DNA of 64,000 nucleotides from Gallibacter intestinalis (GTDB taxonomy: Bacteria; Bacillota; Clostridia; Peptostreptococcales; Anaerovoracaceae), in NCBI RefSeq assembly GCF_014982745.1, contig NZ_JADCKA010000003.1, forward strand, positions 1 through 64,000, written 5' to 3'. Shown piece after piece: positions 1-8,288 of the stretch (positions within the stretch are counted from its first letter, which is position 1; every line of letters starts with the position of its first letter). The position numbers and the translations under genes are program-made. Under the pieces are notes generated by a model. The model ran no database searches. It saw nothing but the letters and a program-made list of their open reading frames with translations, and had not been told where the DNA came from.

Positions 1-124
1 CTCCGACATTTACAGGAAGATGACTAGACAGGAAAAACTATCTGATTCAATTCCTGGATGGGGAGATGCAATCGTATGGACTGAATTCCATAGATCAGGT
101 GACTACCCTAGTTATTGGGACTAG
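1..124 (+). CDS. 3' end of an unrecognised protein (partial)
   Basis: The second frame is open from the window edge to a TAG at 122-124 and encodes about 40 C-terminal residues ending in PSYWD. The peptide is rich in Trp, Tyr and Asp, and I recognise no family in it. The stop codon sits inside a hairpin that looks like a terminator, which supports a real gene end here. The 5' part lies outside the window, so no function is offered. Confidence 0.45.
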   Translation, partial: SDIYRKMTRQEKLSDSIPGWGDAIVWTEFHRSGDYPSYWD

Positions 125-143
125 GGTGTCACCAACTCTTTTT
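99..143 (+). terminator. Rho-independent terminator overlapping a stop codon
   Basis: GTGAC-t-ACCCTA (99-110) pairs with TAGGGTGTCAC (122-132) with one bulged base, followed by CAACTCTTTTT. The stem includes the TAG of the partial gene. It probably ends that gene's transcript and faces the convergent dehydrogenase gene. Confidence 0.55.
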
Positions 144-172
144 GTCCTATAACCCCTTTTTTCGGTATCTTT

Positions 173-1120
173 TTAAATGATTACATTCTGCGGTTTCCCT
201 TCTAGCCAGCATTTGATATTTGCGGCTACTATGTCTGCACGTTTTTCAAAGGCTTGGTGGCTGGCAAATGCTATGTGAGGCGTTAGCAGTGTGTTTGGTG
301 CCGCCAGCAGAGGTTCCTCTGCGGAGAGTGGAGGTTCGCAGTTGAATACGTCCACTCCGGCCGCTGCGATGGTGCCGTTTTTTAGAGCGGCGGCCAGGGC
401 GGCGGAGTCGACTACAGGTCCGCGGGCGGTATTTATTAGGATTGCCTCTGGTTTCATCAGTTCTAGCTGCTCTTTGCCTATTAGTCCTGTGGTTTCAGGA
501 GTTTGAGGAACATGCAAGGAAACTATATCTGATTTTTTCAGAAGTTCTTCCATTGTAACGAATTCTACATCGGGAAGGTCTTTTTTTGTGCGGCTGTAGG
601 CGATAACCTTGCATCCGAAGGCGTTAGCTATCTTTGCAACTCTGGTGCCTATTGCACCGGTTCCTATGATTCCGAAGGTCTTTCCGTCAAGTTCAAAGCC
701 TACAAGACCGTCCTTGGTGCCACCGTTTCTTGCTTTATCCTGGCATGGGATTATATTGCGTGCCAGAGAGATGACCATTGCAAATACTATATCTGCTACG
801 GCGGAAGTGGAATAGCCTGCGCAGTTGCAGACAGTAATTCCTTTTTCGTGGCAGTAGTCAATGTCCACATGATCGACACCGGTAAAGGCAACACATACCA
901 TCTTAAGAGATGGACAGCTTTCCATTACCTCTCTCCCATATTTGAAATTGGATAGTACAACGATGTCCGCATCCTTACTTCTTTCAATAAGGGTGTCAGT
1001 ATCTTCCTGCCTATCTTTGTAATATATTATTTCGTGCTCCGCTTCATCAATAACAGAAGAAATTTTTTCCTTTAGAAGTTCCTCTGAAATACCGAGGGGT
1101 TCAAGAAATACAATTTTCAT
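173..1120 (-). CDS. D-2-hydroxyacid dehydrogenase, NAD(P)-dependent
   Basis: A 315-residue soluble protein of the D-isomer-specific 2-hydroxyacid dehydrogenase family, which interconverts 2-keto acids and D-2-hydroxy acids using NAD(P)H. A Rossmann glycine motif GIIGTGAIG lies near residue 150. The family catalytic set is visible: Arg in NTARGPVVD, Glu in GVDVFNCEPP and His in LTPHIAFAS. Length and domain order are normal. It is the last gene of a minus-strand group, 22 bases after proA, so co-transcription is likely. The substrate (hydroxypyruvate, glyoxylate or a branched keto acid) cannot be read from the sequence. SerA is less likely because there is no C-terminal ACT domain. Confidence 0.9.
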   Translation of the reverse strand: MKIVFLEPLGISEELLKEKISSVIDEAEHEIIYYKDRQEDTDTLIERSKDADIVVLSNFKYGREVMESCPSLKMVCVAFTGVDHVDIDYCHEKGITVCNCAGYSTSAVADIVFAMVISLARNIIPCQDKARNGGTKDGLVGFELDGKTFGIIGTGAIGTRVAKIANAFGCKVIAYSRTKKDLPDVEFVTMEELLKKSDIVSLHVPQTPETTGLIGKEQLELMKPEAILINTARGPVVDSAALAAALKNGTIAAAGVDVFNCEPPLSAEEPLLAAPNTLLTPHIAFASHQAFEKRADIVAANIKCWLEGKPQNVII

Positions 1121-1142
1121 ATGAATATCCTTTCACAGCTAA

Positions 1143-2363
1143 TTAGTCTATATCTTTAAAATGAAAGCTTTTTTTACCGGATGCATAGTCGCCTACGATT
1201 TGACCATTACCGGCAAGCTTATATTTGTATGTAACAAGTCCGTCAAGACCGACAGGACCTCTAGCATGGAGTTTACCTGTGCTTATTCCAACTTCTGCGC
1301 CAAAGCCATATCTGAAACCGTCAGCAAATCTTGTTGAGCAGTTCCAGTACACGCCTGCGGAATCCACATACCGCATAAATTCATCAGCCTTTGCCGCATC
1401 CGTAGTGATTATACAGTCAGTGTGATGGGAGCCGTTGGCATTTATGCTTTCGATAGCTTCCTGAAGGCCTGAAACCTTTTTTACGGTCATAATCCAATCA
1501 AGGTACTCTTTATTGAAATCTCCTTCTCTAAGCTCAATTTTGTCTGTTATACGGGAAACTAAGTTGTCATATATCTGTTCGTTGACAAGGAGAGTTTCCA
1601 CGGCGTTACATGCTGCTGCATATTGAGTCTTTGAATCTTCAATAATCTTAAGAGCCATATCAATATCGGCATCCTCTGCAACATAAATATGGCAGATACC
1701 GTCAGCATGTCCCATTACAGGAATCTTGGAATTTGCCATTATATACTGAACAAATTCGTTAGAGCCCCTTGGGATAATAAGGTCGATATAATCATGACAG
1801 CCTAGAAGTTCGGCGATGCCAGCCCTGTCTTCCACAAGGGTGAGGAAATGTTCCGGGAGGCCTGCTTCAACACCTGCGTGGTGTATTGTATCAAAGAGTA
1901 TTCTGTTTGTATGAGCAGCTTCGCTTCCGCCCTTTAAGATAGCACAGTTACCGCTTTTTACGCAGAGAGATGAAATCTGTACTAGAGCATCAGGGCGAGA
2001 TTCAAATATAACGCCTATAACGCCTATGGCACACGTTATTTTTGTCAAAACCAAACCTTCGTCCAGTTGACGCTTTAAAAGTATTTTGTTTAAAGGATCT
2101 TCTAGACCGATTAGGTCGCGAATCCCCTGAACGCACGAGCTCAGCTTGGACTCGTCAAATTTTAATCTTGCCAGTATAGGTGCCGGGATTTTGGCTTTAA
2201 CGGCGTTATCAAGATCTTCTTTGTTTGCTTTAAATATTACATCCTTTGAAGATTCAAGAGCTTCTGCTATCTTCATAAGAGCACTATTTCTGGCTTTAGT
2301 ATCAAGGGCTGAAAGCCATGCACTATCTTTTTTAGCTAATTGAGCCTGTTTAACATAATCCAT
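1143..2363 (-). CDS. proA: Glutamate-5-semialdehyde dehydrogenase (gamma-glutamyl phosphate reductase)
   Basis: Second step of proline synthesis: NADPH reduction of gamma-glutamyl phosphate to glutamate-5-semialdehyde. The 406 residues match the family length. The hallmark GVIFESRPDA lies near residues 117-126, and the catalytic Cys is about residue 252 in AAACNAVETLL. The start ATG at 2363 lies inside the 3' end of the YprB-like gene (14-base overlap), so the two are translationally linked. proB, its usual operon partner, is on the opposite strand about 1 kb away. No proC is in the window. Confidence 0.97.
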   Translation of the reverse strand: MDYVKQAQLAKKDSAWLSALDTKARNSALMKIAEALESSKDVIFKANKEDLDNAVKAKIPAPILARLKFDESKLSSCVQGIRDLIGLEDPLNKILLKRQLDEGLVLTKITCAIGVIGVIFESRPDALVQISSLCVKSGNCAILKGGSEAAHTNRILFDTIHHAGVEAGLPEHFLTLVEDRAGIAELLGCHDYIDLIIPRGSNEFVQYIMANSKIPVMGHADGICHIYVAEDADIDMALKIIEDSKTQYAAACNAVETLLVNEQIYDNLVSRITDKIELREGDFNKEYLDWIMTVKKVSGLQEAIESINANGSHHTDCIITTDAAKADEFMRYVDSAGVYWNCSTRFADGFRYGFGAEVGISTGKLHARGPVGLDGLVTYKYKLAGNGQIVGDYASGKKSFHFKDID

Positions 2364-3342
2364 TTTCTAATATCCTTTCAGTTATGATTTTTCCAAGAGT
2401 GGCAAGAGCCTGATAGTTGATATTGCCCTCTTGGGAGAGTATAAGGTAATGTCTGATAAGACCTCCGCAGTTTTCAAATCGGGAAGGCGAAAAGCCAATA
2501 TCCTTGATATCTGCGAAAACTATTGGTTTTTCCTGTATGAGTCTTAAGCTGATATTTAATGAACCCTTGGAATAGTCCACATAAATACCGGTTTCATCAT
2601 CATACTCTTTATAAGCTACGTTATAGCCCTTTAAAGAAGCTGTAACATGAAGTTTATCCTTTTTTAATGCTATGTTGCATATCCGCGCATTGGAGTTTAA
2701 AGGAAAGCCCGTGGTACACATTGCCTGATGAACATCACATTGAGGCAGAGCCTTTAAAAGTCTGTAAAGCTGCTTTACATCATCGGCATTATGAAGAAGG
2801 ATTTTCCTTTCGCATTCAAGGTCTCTGTCCAGAAGGTACGAGGCATAAAGCTCTACGCTAAGACCTCCGTCTATTTCATCGGCTCGCTCCTGCCACAGGC
2901 CCATATAGCTTTCCACAGTCTTTTGCTTAAGATTAGGTGTAAATCTGCCTATATCCGAAAAGTTGCGTATAACCTTATACATATCAAGGTTATAAGGCAT
3001 ATCGTTTTCTGGGATTCCTAACTTGCGCATACGCTTTTCAAGAAACGGAATATCAAAGGAGATACCGTTGTAAGTGATTATGTAATCGAGTTTGTTTAAT
3101 ATGTCTAAAGTTTGTTCGATTACAAGAGCTTCATCATCGAGGCTTTCTGCGAAAATTTGTCTGCACAAAAATCTGCCGTCTTCCTGAGGAATCACGAAGC
3201 CGGATAATATGAGGGCACTGTTTTTCGGACTTAAACCTGTGGTTTCGATGTCAAAAACGGCACCTTTTTTCCCTGCAAAATAAAAATCAAAGGGAATATG
3301 TTTGAATTTGTCTTCCGTATATATCTCATCCACTATTTTCAT
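2350..3342 (-). CDS. Ribonuclease H-like (YprB-type) 3'-5' exonuclease domain protein
   Basis: A 330-residue protein with an RNase H-like exonuclease fold. The acidic motif FDIETTGL is near residues 30-37, the second motif ITYNGISFDIPFL near 89-101 and the third HNADDVKQL near 184-192, giving the DEDD-type metal ligands. It resembles B. subtilis YprB but has no TPR tail. It could trim RNA or DNA; the substrate is unknown. It heads the minus-strand group with proA, divergent from proB. The start at 3342 has only a weak ribosome site. Confidence 0.8.
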   Translation of the reverse strand: MKIVDEIYTEDKFKHIPFDFYFAGKKGAVFDIETTGLSPKNSALILSGFVIPQEDGRFLCRQIFAESLDDEALVIEQTLDILNKLDYIITYNGISFDIPFLEKRMRKLGIPENDMPYNLDMYKVIRNFSDIGRFTPNLKQKTVESYMGLWQERADEIDGGLSVELYASYLLDRDLECERKILLHNADDVKQLYRLLKALPQCDVHQAMCTTGFPLNSNARICNIALKKDKLHVTASLKGYNVAYKEYDDETGIYVDYSKGSLNISLRLIQEKPIVFADIKDIGFSPSRFENCGGLIRHYLILSQEGNINYQALATLGKIITERILENGLC

Positions 3343-3363
3343 GTTTATATTCTAACACAGAAA

Positions 3364-3372
3364 TGTTATAAT
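3364..3372 (+). promoter_or_regulatory. Extended -10 promoter for proB
   Basis: TGTTATAAT is a perfect extended -10 with TATAAT at 3367-3372. The -35 region (TTTATA, 17 bases upstream) is poor, as is common for extended -10 promoters. A start site near 3379 would leave a short leader before the AGGAG at 3391 and the proB ATG at 3403. Confidence 0.6.
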
Positions 3373-3402
3373 TGTGGCATATTTATGCGAAGGAGAACGA
3401 AA

Positions 3403-4200
3403 ATGAGCGCTATAAGCGAAGTACTTAAAAACAGCAGAAAAATTGTTGTAAAACTCGGAAGTCATGTCCTTTCCACAGAAGAGGGAATGCCTGACAGAGA
3501 GGCAATTGCCAATATAGTTGAACAGATTGCTTCCCTTAAAAAATCCGGAAAACAGATTATAATTGTTTCCAGCGGAGCGGGCATATGCGGAGTAGGAGCC
3601 ATAAATAAATGGAGCCGTAGAAAGGATATGAACTATAAGCAAGCTCTTTGTGCTATAGGTCAGGTGGAGTTGATGATGGCATATAAGGAGTTTTTTGCCA
3701 AATATGATATTCATGTGGCACAGATTCTTTTGACTAGAGATGACTTTTCCAACAGCGAAAGAGAGCTGCATATAAGAAATACACTTTTTACGCTGATTGA
3801 CGAGGGAGTTGTACCTGTTATAAATGAAAATGACAGCGTTAGCGTAGAGGAAATCAAAATCGGTGATAACGACAATCTCAGCGCCCTTACAGGAAATCTG
3901 TGGAATGCAGATGCGCTGGTTATACTAAGTGACATTGATGGAGTATTTGATAAGGATCCGAAAAAACATAAGGATGCAAAGCTGATAACAGAGGTTCGCG
4001 ATATTGATGCTCTTATGGAGAAAATAGAAACCGGTGGAGTTGGCTCCTTTGGAACAGGAGGTATAGTGACTAAGCTGGAAGCAGCAAAGAGAGCTGGCGA
4101 ATATGGGATACCTACCATACTTCTCAACGGAATGAAGAAAGATGCTATAATCGAGGCGGAAAAGGATATGAGAGAAGGTACGGCCTTCCTTTGGGATTAG
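3403..4200 (+). CDS. proB: Glutamate 5-kinase
   Basis: First step of proline synthesis: ATP-dependent phosphorylation of glutamate. The 265 residues are the amino-acid-kinase domain only, with KIVVKLGS near the N-terminus, VSSGAGICG, NENDSV and GTGGIVTKLEAA. The C-terminal PUA domain of the long E. coli form is absent, as in many Gram-positives. I chose ATG 3403 because AGGAG lies seven bases upstream. The reading frame stays open to 3298, but that would run back into the divergent gene and add a non-family leader. The gene is divergent from the yprB-proA group, so proA and proB have separate promoters. Confidence 0.95.
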   Translation: MSAISEVLKNSRKIVVKLGSHVLSTEEGMPDREAIANIVEQIASLKKSGKQIIIVSSGAGICGVGAINKWSRRKDMNYKQALCAIGQVELMMAYKEFFAKYDIHVAQILLTRDDFSNSERELHIRNTLFTLIDEGVVPVINENDSVSVEEIKIGDNDNLSALTGNLWNADALVILSDIDGVFDKDPKKHKDAKLITEVRDIDALMEKIETGGVGSFGTGGIVTKLEAAKRAGEYGIPTILLNGMKKDAIIEAEKDMREGTAFLWD

Positions 4201-4244
4201 TATTGCTGAGAAATGATAGTGATTATTAAAGAAGAAGGTGCAAA

Positions 4245-4775
4245 ATGACATTTGAAGAAAAGACGGTATCATCAGAAAGCATATATAAGGGAGCAATACT
4301 TAATTTAAGAAGAGATAAGGTAACTGTGAGTGGCGGCGGTTATTCATATAGGGAAATCGTGGAACATAACGGTGGAGCCGTAGCCGTGGCACTGACCGAT
4401 GACGGAAATGTGGTTTTGGTAAAACAGTTTAGAAAACCAATGGAAAAAGTGGTGACTGAACTTCCTGCAGGAAAGATTGAAAAGGGAGAAGACCCTCTTG
4501 AAACCATGAAAAGAGAACTCAAGGAGGAAACCGGATATACAGCTTCTCATCTTAAGCTTATGGCGGAATTTAACCCTTCGGTGGGATATACAAACGAGAC
4601 GCTTTACATATATCTTGCAACAGGACTTGTTCCAGGAAAGCCGCAACCTGATGAACATGAGGCGTTGGAAATAAAGGAAATCCCTTTAGATGATGCCATA
4701 CAAATGGTGGTTAATGGAGAAATTACAGACGGCAAGACTATGACCGGACTGCTTTTGACAAAATATTTTCTTTGA
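4245..4775 (+). CDS. Nudix hydrolase, probable ADP-ribose pyrophosphatase
   Basis: A 176-residue Nudix protein. A complete Nudix box begins at Gly76, followed by Glu82 and then RELKEETGY at residues 90-98, giving the Mg2+-binding Glu set. Length and the downstream FNPSVGYTNE segment fit the ADP-ribose pyrophosphatase (NudF-like) group, which splits ADP-ribose to AMP and ribose-5-phosphate. It lies 44 bases downstream of proB and may share its transcript. Substrate assignment is by family resemblance only. Confidence 0.85.
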   Translation: MTFEEKTVSSESIYKGAILNLRRDKVTVSGGGYSYREIVEHNGGAVAVALTDDGNVVLVKQFRKPMEKVVTELPAGKIEKGEDPLETMKRELKEETGYTASHLKLMAEFNPSVGYTNETLYIYLATGLVPGKPQPDEHEALEIKEIPLDDAIQMVVNGEITDGKTMTGLLLTKYFL

Positions 4776-4845
4776 TATAAAATTTATTGTAAACCAACTG
4801 CGTAAACAGCAGTTAATAAAATATAAAGCTATCGGGGTGAATTAA

Positions 4846-5727
4846 ATGCGTACTGACAGATTTATGGATTATCTGCGTAACGAAAAGAAAATGTCGGAAA
4901 ACTCGCTGGAAGCTTACAGGCGCGATGTGGAGGATTTTGACAGATATTGTGCTTCAAAGGGTAAGGAAGATCTAATTGAAGTAAATAATGCCGATGTAGT
5001 GGCATATCTTATGGAGCTGCGCAATAATGGTAAGTCGGCGGCGACTGTTAACAGGAAACTGGCTTCAATCAGAGCTCTTTACAAGTATTTTGTTGAAAAA
5101 GGAATGAAAGATTCAAATCCTACAACAAATATTAAATCCCCGAGAATAGAGCGCAAGACTGTGGAGTATCTGACCGTGGAGGAGGTGGAAAGGCTTCTTT
5201 CATCTCCCGATAATACCATGAAGGGTAAAAGAGACAGAGCTATACTTGAAATCCTTTATGCTACCGGCGTCAGAGTAAATGAACTTATTGCAGCAAATGT
5301 GGAGGACGTTAACCTGAGAATAGGTTTTTTTGCGTGTCCAGGAGAAACAGGCAGGGCAAGAATCGTACCTTTAGGTCGACATGCAAGGGAAGCTGCTGAA
5401 GATTATCTGGAAAATGCAAGGGATATGTTCGTAAAAAGCAATAGAGCCGAAAGAGCATTGTTTGTAAATTATTACGGAAAGAGAATGACCAGGCAAGGAC
5501 TTTGGAAGCTTTTAAAGACTTACGGAAAAAAGGCGGGTCTTGAGGATAGAATTACACCTCACATCTTGAGAAATTCCTTTGCGGTACATATGGTTCAGAA
5601 TGGAGCGGATTTAAAGTCATTACAGGAGCTTTTGGGACATGAGGATATATCCGCTACACAGATATATCTTTCCGTTACTAAGAACAGAATTAAGGACATA
5701 TACGATAGAACTCATCCGAGGGCATAG
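4846..5727 (+). CDS. XerC/XerD-type tyrosine recombinase
   Basis: A 293-residue site-specific recombinase with an N-terminal SAM-like core-binding domain (1-100) and a catalytic domain. Visible active-site residues: Arg143 in ATGVRVNEL, His239 and Arg242 in HILRNSFAVHM, His265 in LLGHEDIS and nucleophile Tyr274 in TQIYLSV. Size and lack of mobile-element neighbours fit a housekeeping Xer protein that resolves chromosome dimers. Oddity: the beta-hairpin Lys usual in GKG-x-K-x-R-x-V-P appears replaced, the segment here reading PGETGRARIVPLG. XerC versus XerD cannot be settled here. Confidence 0.85.
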   Translation: MRTDRFMDYLRNEKKMSENSLEAYRRDVEDFDRYCASKGKEDLIEVNNADVVAYLMELRNNGKSAATVNRKLASIRALYKYFVEKGMKDSNPTTNIKSPRIERKTVEYLTVEEVERLLSSPDNTMKGKRDRAILEILYATGVRVNELIAANVEDVNLRIGFFACPGETGRARIVPLGRHAREAAEDYLENARDMFVKSNRAERALFVNYYGKRMTRQGLWKLLKTYGKKAGLEDRITPHILRNSFAVHMVQNGADLKSLQELLGHEDISATQIYLSVTKNRIKDIYDRTHPRA

Positions 5728-5749
5728 GAAAGGAAGAAAGGGTTATTAA

Positions 5750-6931
5750 ATGCAGATTAGTGTAATCTGGCTATGCGGTATAATGTATCTTCTTGCGTTT
5801 GTGATTACGCTGATACTTGTGCCCTTTAGCATAAAACTTGCGCATAAAACGGGCGCAATAGATATACCAAAGGACGAACGAAGGGTTCACAAAAAACCGA
5901 TTCCGAGAATCGGCGGAGTGGCGATTTTTGCAGGAGTCACAGTGGCCTTGATAATTGCCATGTTATCCGGATTGTTCAGGCCGGGTGCAGTGGACAGAGT
6001 TAGCGGCATGGCTTTCCTAGACTGGGACGGTCATTTTTTAACTGACGGAAAGATAAGCCAGACAGCTGGTGTTATCCTTGGAGGAACACTTGTATTTATC
6101 GTCGGTTTTGTGGACGATCTTAAGGGGATGAAGCCAAAAGTAAAACTTTTGTGGCAGATTATTGCGGCAAGCTTTGTATTTGCTTTCGGTGTAAGAATAA
6201 AATTTATTTCATTTTTCTTTGACGATAACATTACCACTTTCTCATTTGTATTATGTTATCTGATAACGGTTATATGGATTGTGGCAATAACAAATACCAT
6301 AAACTTGGTGGACGGTCTTGACGGACTTGCTGCCGGTGTTGTGGCTATAGCTTCTCTCTGTATAGCCTATGTGGGATATATATTCGGATTTTACATAGGA
6401 GCATTTCCGATGTTGGCCATTGCCGGAGCAGCTTTAGGATTCCTTCCGTATAACTTTTATCCCGCAAGGACTTTTATGGGAGACTGTGGTTCGCAATACT
6501 TAGGATTTGTGCTAGCATGCTTTTCGATACTTGGTACGGTAAAGAGTGCGACTATCGTTGCAGTGCTTATACCGAGCCTTGCACTTCTACTGCCAGTGGT
6601 TGATACTCTGCTAGCTATAATACGCAGAGCAATCAGCGGTAAATCAATTATGGAAGCAGATAAAAATCATCTGCATCACAGACTTTTGAGGGCCGGTATG
6701 GGACAGAGAAGAACGGTGCTTTGCATATACGGAATGTGCGGAGTTATGGGAGTTGCTTCTGTACTTTTAAGCAGAGATTTATTTGTGGAAACCCTTGGCC
6801 TTTTGGCAGTAGCTTTTCTGTATATTTATATTGTGCTTACCGATCCTCATAAGACAGCACCACATTTAAAGCAGGATGAGCTGGCAGAGGATGCAAAAAA
6901 GGCAGAAAAAGCAAAAAAACATGAGGAATAG
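5750..6931 (+). CDS. Polyprenyl-phosphate N-acetylhexosamine-1-phosphate transferase (MraY/WecA/TagO family)
   Basis: A 393-residue polytopic membrane enzyme with about ten or eleven transmembrane segments. Family motifs in order: DDLKGMKPK near residue 123, NLVDGLDGLAAG near 185, FMGDCGS near 243 and HHRLLRAGMG near 308. The His motif and the conserved Asp residues place it with WecA/TagO rather than peptidoglycan MraY. It would load GlcNAc-1-phosphate onto undecaprenyl phosphate to begin teichoic acid or wall polysaccharide synthesis. The C-terminus is a charged Lys/Glu/Ala tail. It follows the recombinase by 22 bases. No other wall-polymer genes are nearby. Confidence 0.88.
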   Translation: MQISVIWLCGIMYLLAFVITLILVPFSIKLAHKTGAIDIPKDERRVHKKPIPRIGGVAIFAGVTVALIIAMLSGLFRPGAVDRVSGMAFLDWDGHFLTDGKISQTAGVILGGTLVFIVGFVDDLKGMKPKVKLLWQIIAASFVFAFGVRIKFISFFFDDNITTFSFVLCYLITVIWIVAITNTINLVDGLDGLAAGVVAIASLCIAYVGYIFGFYIGAFPMLAIAGAALGFLPYNFYPARTFMGDCGSQYLGFVLACFSILGTVKSATIVAVLIPSLALLLPVVDTLLAIIRRAISGKSIMEADKNHLHHRLLRAGMGQRRTVLCIYGMCGVMGVASVLLSRDLFVETLGLLAVAFLYIYIVLTDPHKTAPHLKQDELAEDAKKAEKAKKHEE

Positions 6932-6943
6932 AATAAAAATCTC

Positions 6944-6972
6944 TTGTAATGGAAATACTGATATGATAAACT
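6944..6972 (+). promoter_or_regulatory. Probable promoter for rplS
   Basis: TTGTAA (6944-6949), 17-base spacer ending in TGA, then TAAACT (6967-6972). Both boxes match consensus at four of six positions and an extended -10 TG is present. The predicted start near 6979 lies just before the structured leader. Confidence 0.45.
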
Positions 6973-6980
6973 AATTTGGT

Positions 6981-7046
6981 CAGTACGGACGGTCCTCTGA
7001 ACACACAATGTGTCAAGAACGTCTTTGAGGAGAGGAGGAAATACCG
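6981..7046 (+). promoter_or_regulatory. Candidate ribosomal protein L19 mRNA leader
   Basis: Structured leader immediately before rplS. GACG (6988-6991) can pair with CGTC (7020-7023) around a hairpin ACACA/TGTGT (7001-7005 with 7009-7013). TCCTC (6993-6997) can pair with GAGGA (7027-7031) in a crossing arrangement, or with the GGAGG ribosome site at 7034-7038. Autoregulatory L19 leaders are known upstream of rplS in Firmicutes. Identity with that family is inferred from position and foldability. Confidence 0.5.
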
Positions 7047-7394
7047 ATGGATATTTTGACAGCGATAACAGACGAATATAAGAAATCTGATATACCTTCA
7101 TTTAACGTGGGTGATACTGTAAAGGTTCATGTAAAGATAAAGGAAGGCTCTAGAGAGAGAATCCAGATTTTTGAAGGATTTGTTCTGAAAAAACAGAACG
7201 GCGGCATATCCGAAACATTCACAGTAAGAAGAATTGCTTCCGGAGTCGGCGTGGAAAAAACTTTCCCTATTCATTCGCCAAAAATCGACAAGATCGAAGT
7301 GGTTAGAAAAGGTAAGGTAAGAAGAGCTAAGCTCAATTACATGCGCGAAAGAACAGGAAAAGCCGCTAAGATTAAAGCTGCTAACGAAGAGTAA
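7047..7394 (+). CDS. rplS: 50S ribosomal protein L19
   Basis: A 115-residue basic ribosomal protein of normal length, with the L19 signatures [26 protein letters not shown] and [15 protein letters not shown]19 lies at the 30S-50S interface. AGGAGGAA at 7033-7040 fixes the ATG at 7047. The common rimM-trmD partners are not upstream; rplS has its own promoter and leader, followed by a terminator or attenuator before rbgA-rnhB. Confidence 0.98.
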   Translation: MDILTAITDEYKKSDIPSFNVGDTVKVHVKIKEGSRERIQIFEGFVLKKQNGGISETFTVRRIASGVGVEKTFPIHSPKIDKIEVVRKGKVRRAKLNYMRERTGKAAKIKAANEE

Positions 7395-7404
7395 GACAAG
7401 AAGA

Positions 7405-7434
7405 AAAAGGGGCCTGACGGGCTCCTTTATTTTT
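7405..7434 (+). terminator. Terminator or attenuator after rplS
   Basis: AAGGGGCC and GGCTCCTT form an eight-pair stem with one G-T pair and a five-base loop, followed by TTATTTTT. It lies between rplS and rbgA, so it may reduce read-through to the biogenesis genes. Confidence 0.75.
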
Positions 7435-7448
7435 ACGGAGGAAGACAA

Positions 7449-8288
7449 ATGCTTGGGACTATAAACTGGTATCCGGGCCATATGAAGAAAACCCGGGAAC
7501 TCATAAAGGATAATCTCAAGATGGTCGATGCGGTCATAGAAGTTATAGATGCACGCATTCCCCTTTCCAGCAGAAATCCTATAATCGATGAAATGGTTGG
7601 AGGTAAAACCAGAGTAATCATTATGAATAAAAGCGATTTGGCTGATGAAGCAGCCAGTGAAAAATGGATCAATTATTTCTCTAAAGGAAATGATAAGGCT
7701 ATATGCGTTGACTGTATGAGTGGCAACGGCATAAAAAAATTGATGAGTGTGCTGGCTGATATTCAAGAAAAGCGTAACAGTGAAAGATCTGTAAAAAGAA
7801 ATCTGAGGCTGATGATTGTCGGTGTACCAAATGTGGGCAAATCATCACTTATAAACAGACTTACAGGTAAAAAAAGCGCCAAAACCGGTGATAGACCGGG
7901 AGTTACTCGAGGTAAGCAGTGGCTGACATTAAAAAATGGTATGCAGCTTTTGGATACTCCGGGTATATTGTGGCCTAAATTTGAAGACCCGAAAGCGGGT
8001 ATAGATTTAGCCTTTTGCGGTTCCATAAGAGATGAAATTTTACCGGTTGAAGAACTGGCTCTTGAGCTTATAAAATGGCTTCAGGAAAAATATCCCAAAT
8101 TGCTTATGGAGAGATATAAGCTAGATGAACTTGGTGAGACGCCGTTGGATTCCATGGAATTGATAGCAGCTAAAAGAGGCTTTATCATGTCGGGAAAGAG
8201 AATTGATTACGAAAGAACTGCACGTACAGTGCTAGATGAGTTCCGATCTGGAAAGATAGGTAAAATCACCTTGGAGGTAGCTCCTTGA
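7449..8288 (+). CDS. rbgA: Ribosome biogenesis GTPase YlqF/RbgA
   Basis: A 279-residue circularly permuted GTPase needed for late 50S subunit assembly. The permuted order is visible: NKSD (G4) comes first near residue 58, then GVPNVGKSS (G1), then DTPGILWPK (G3). The opening NWYPGHMKK is a strong family signature. It lies directly after rplS and overlaps rnhB, the common rplS-rbgA-rnhB arrangement. The stop TGA overlaps the TTG start of rnhB. Confidence 0.96.
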   Translation: MLGTINWYPGHMKKTRELIKDNLKMVDAVIEVIDARIPLSSRNPIIDEMVGGKTRVIIMNKSDLADEAASEKWINYFSKGNDKAICVDCMSGNGIKKLMSVLADIQEKRNSERSVKRNLRLMIVGVPNVGKSSLINRLTGKKSAKTGDRPGVTRGKQWLTLKNGMQLLDTPGILWPKFEDPKAGIDLAFCGSIRDEILPVEELALELIKWLQEKYPKLLMERYKLDELGETPLDSMELIAAKRGFIMSGKRIDYERTARTVLDEFRSGKIGKITLEVAP

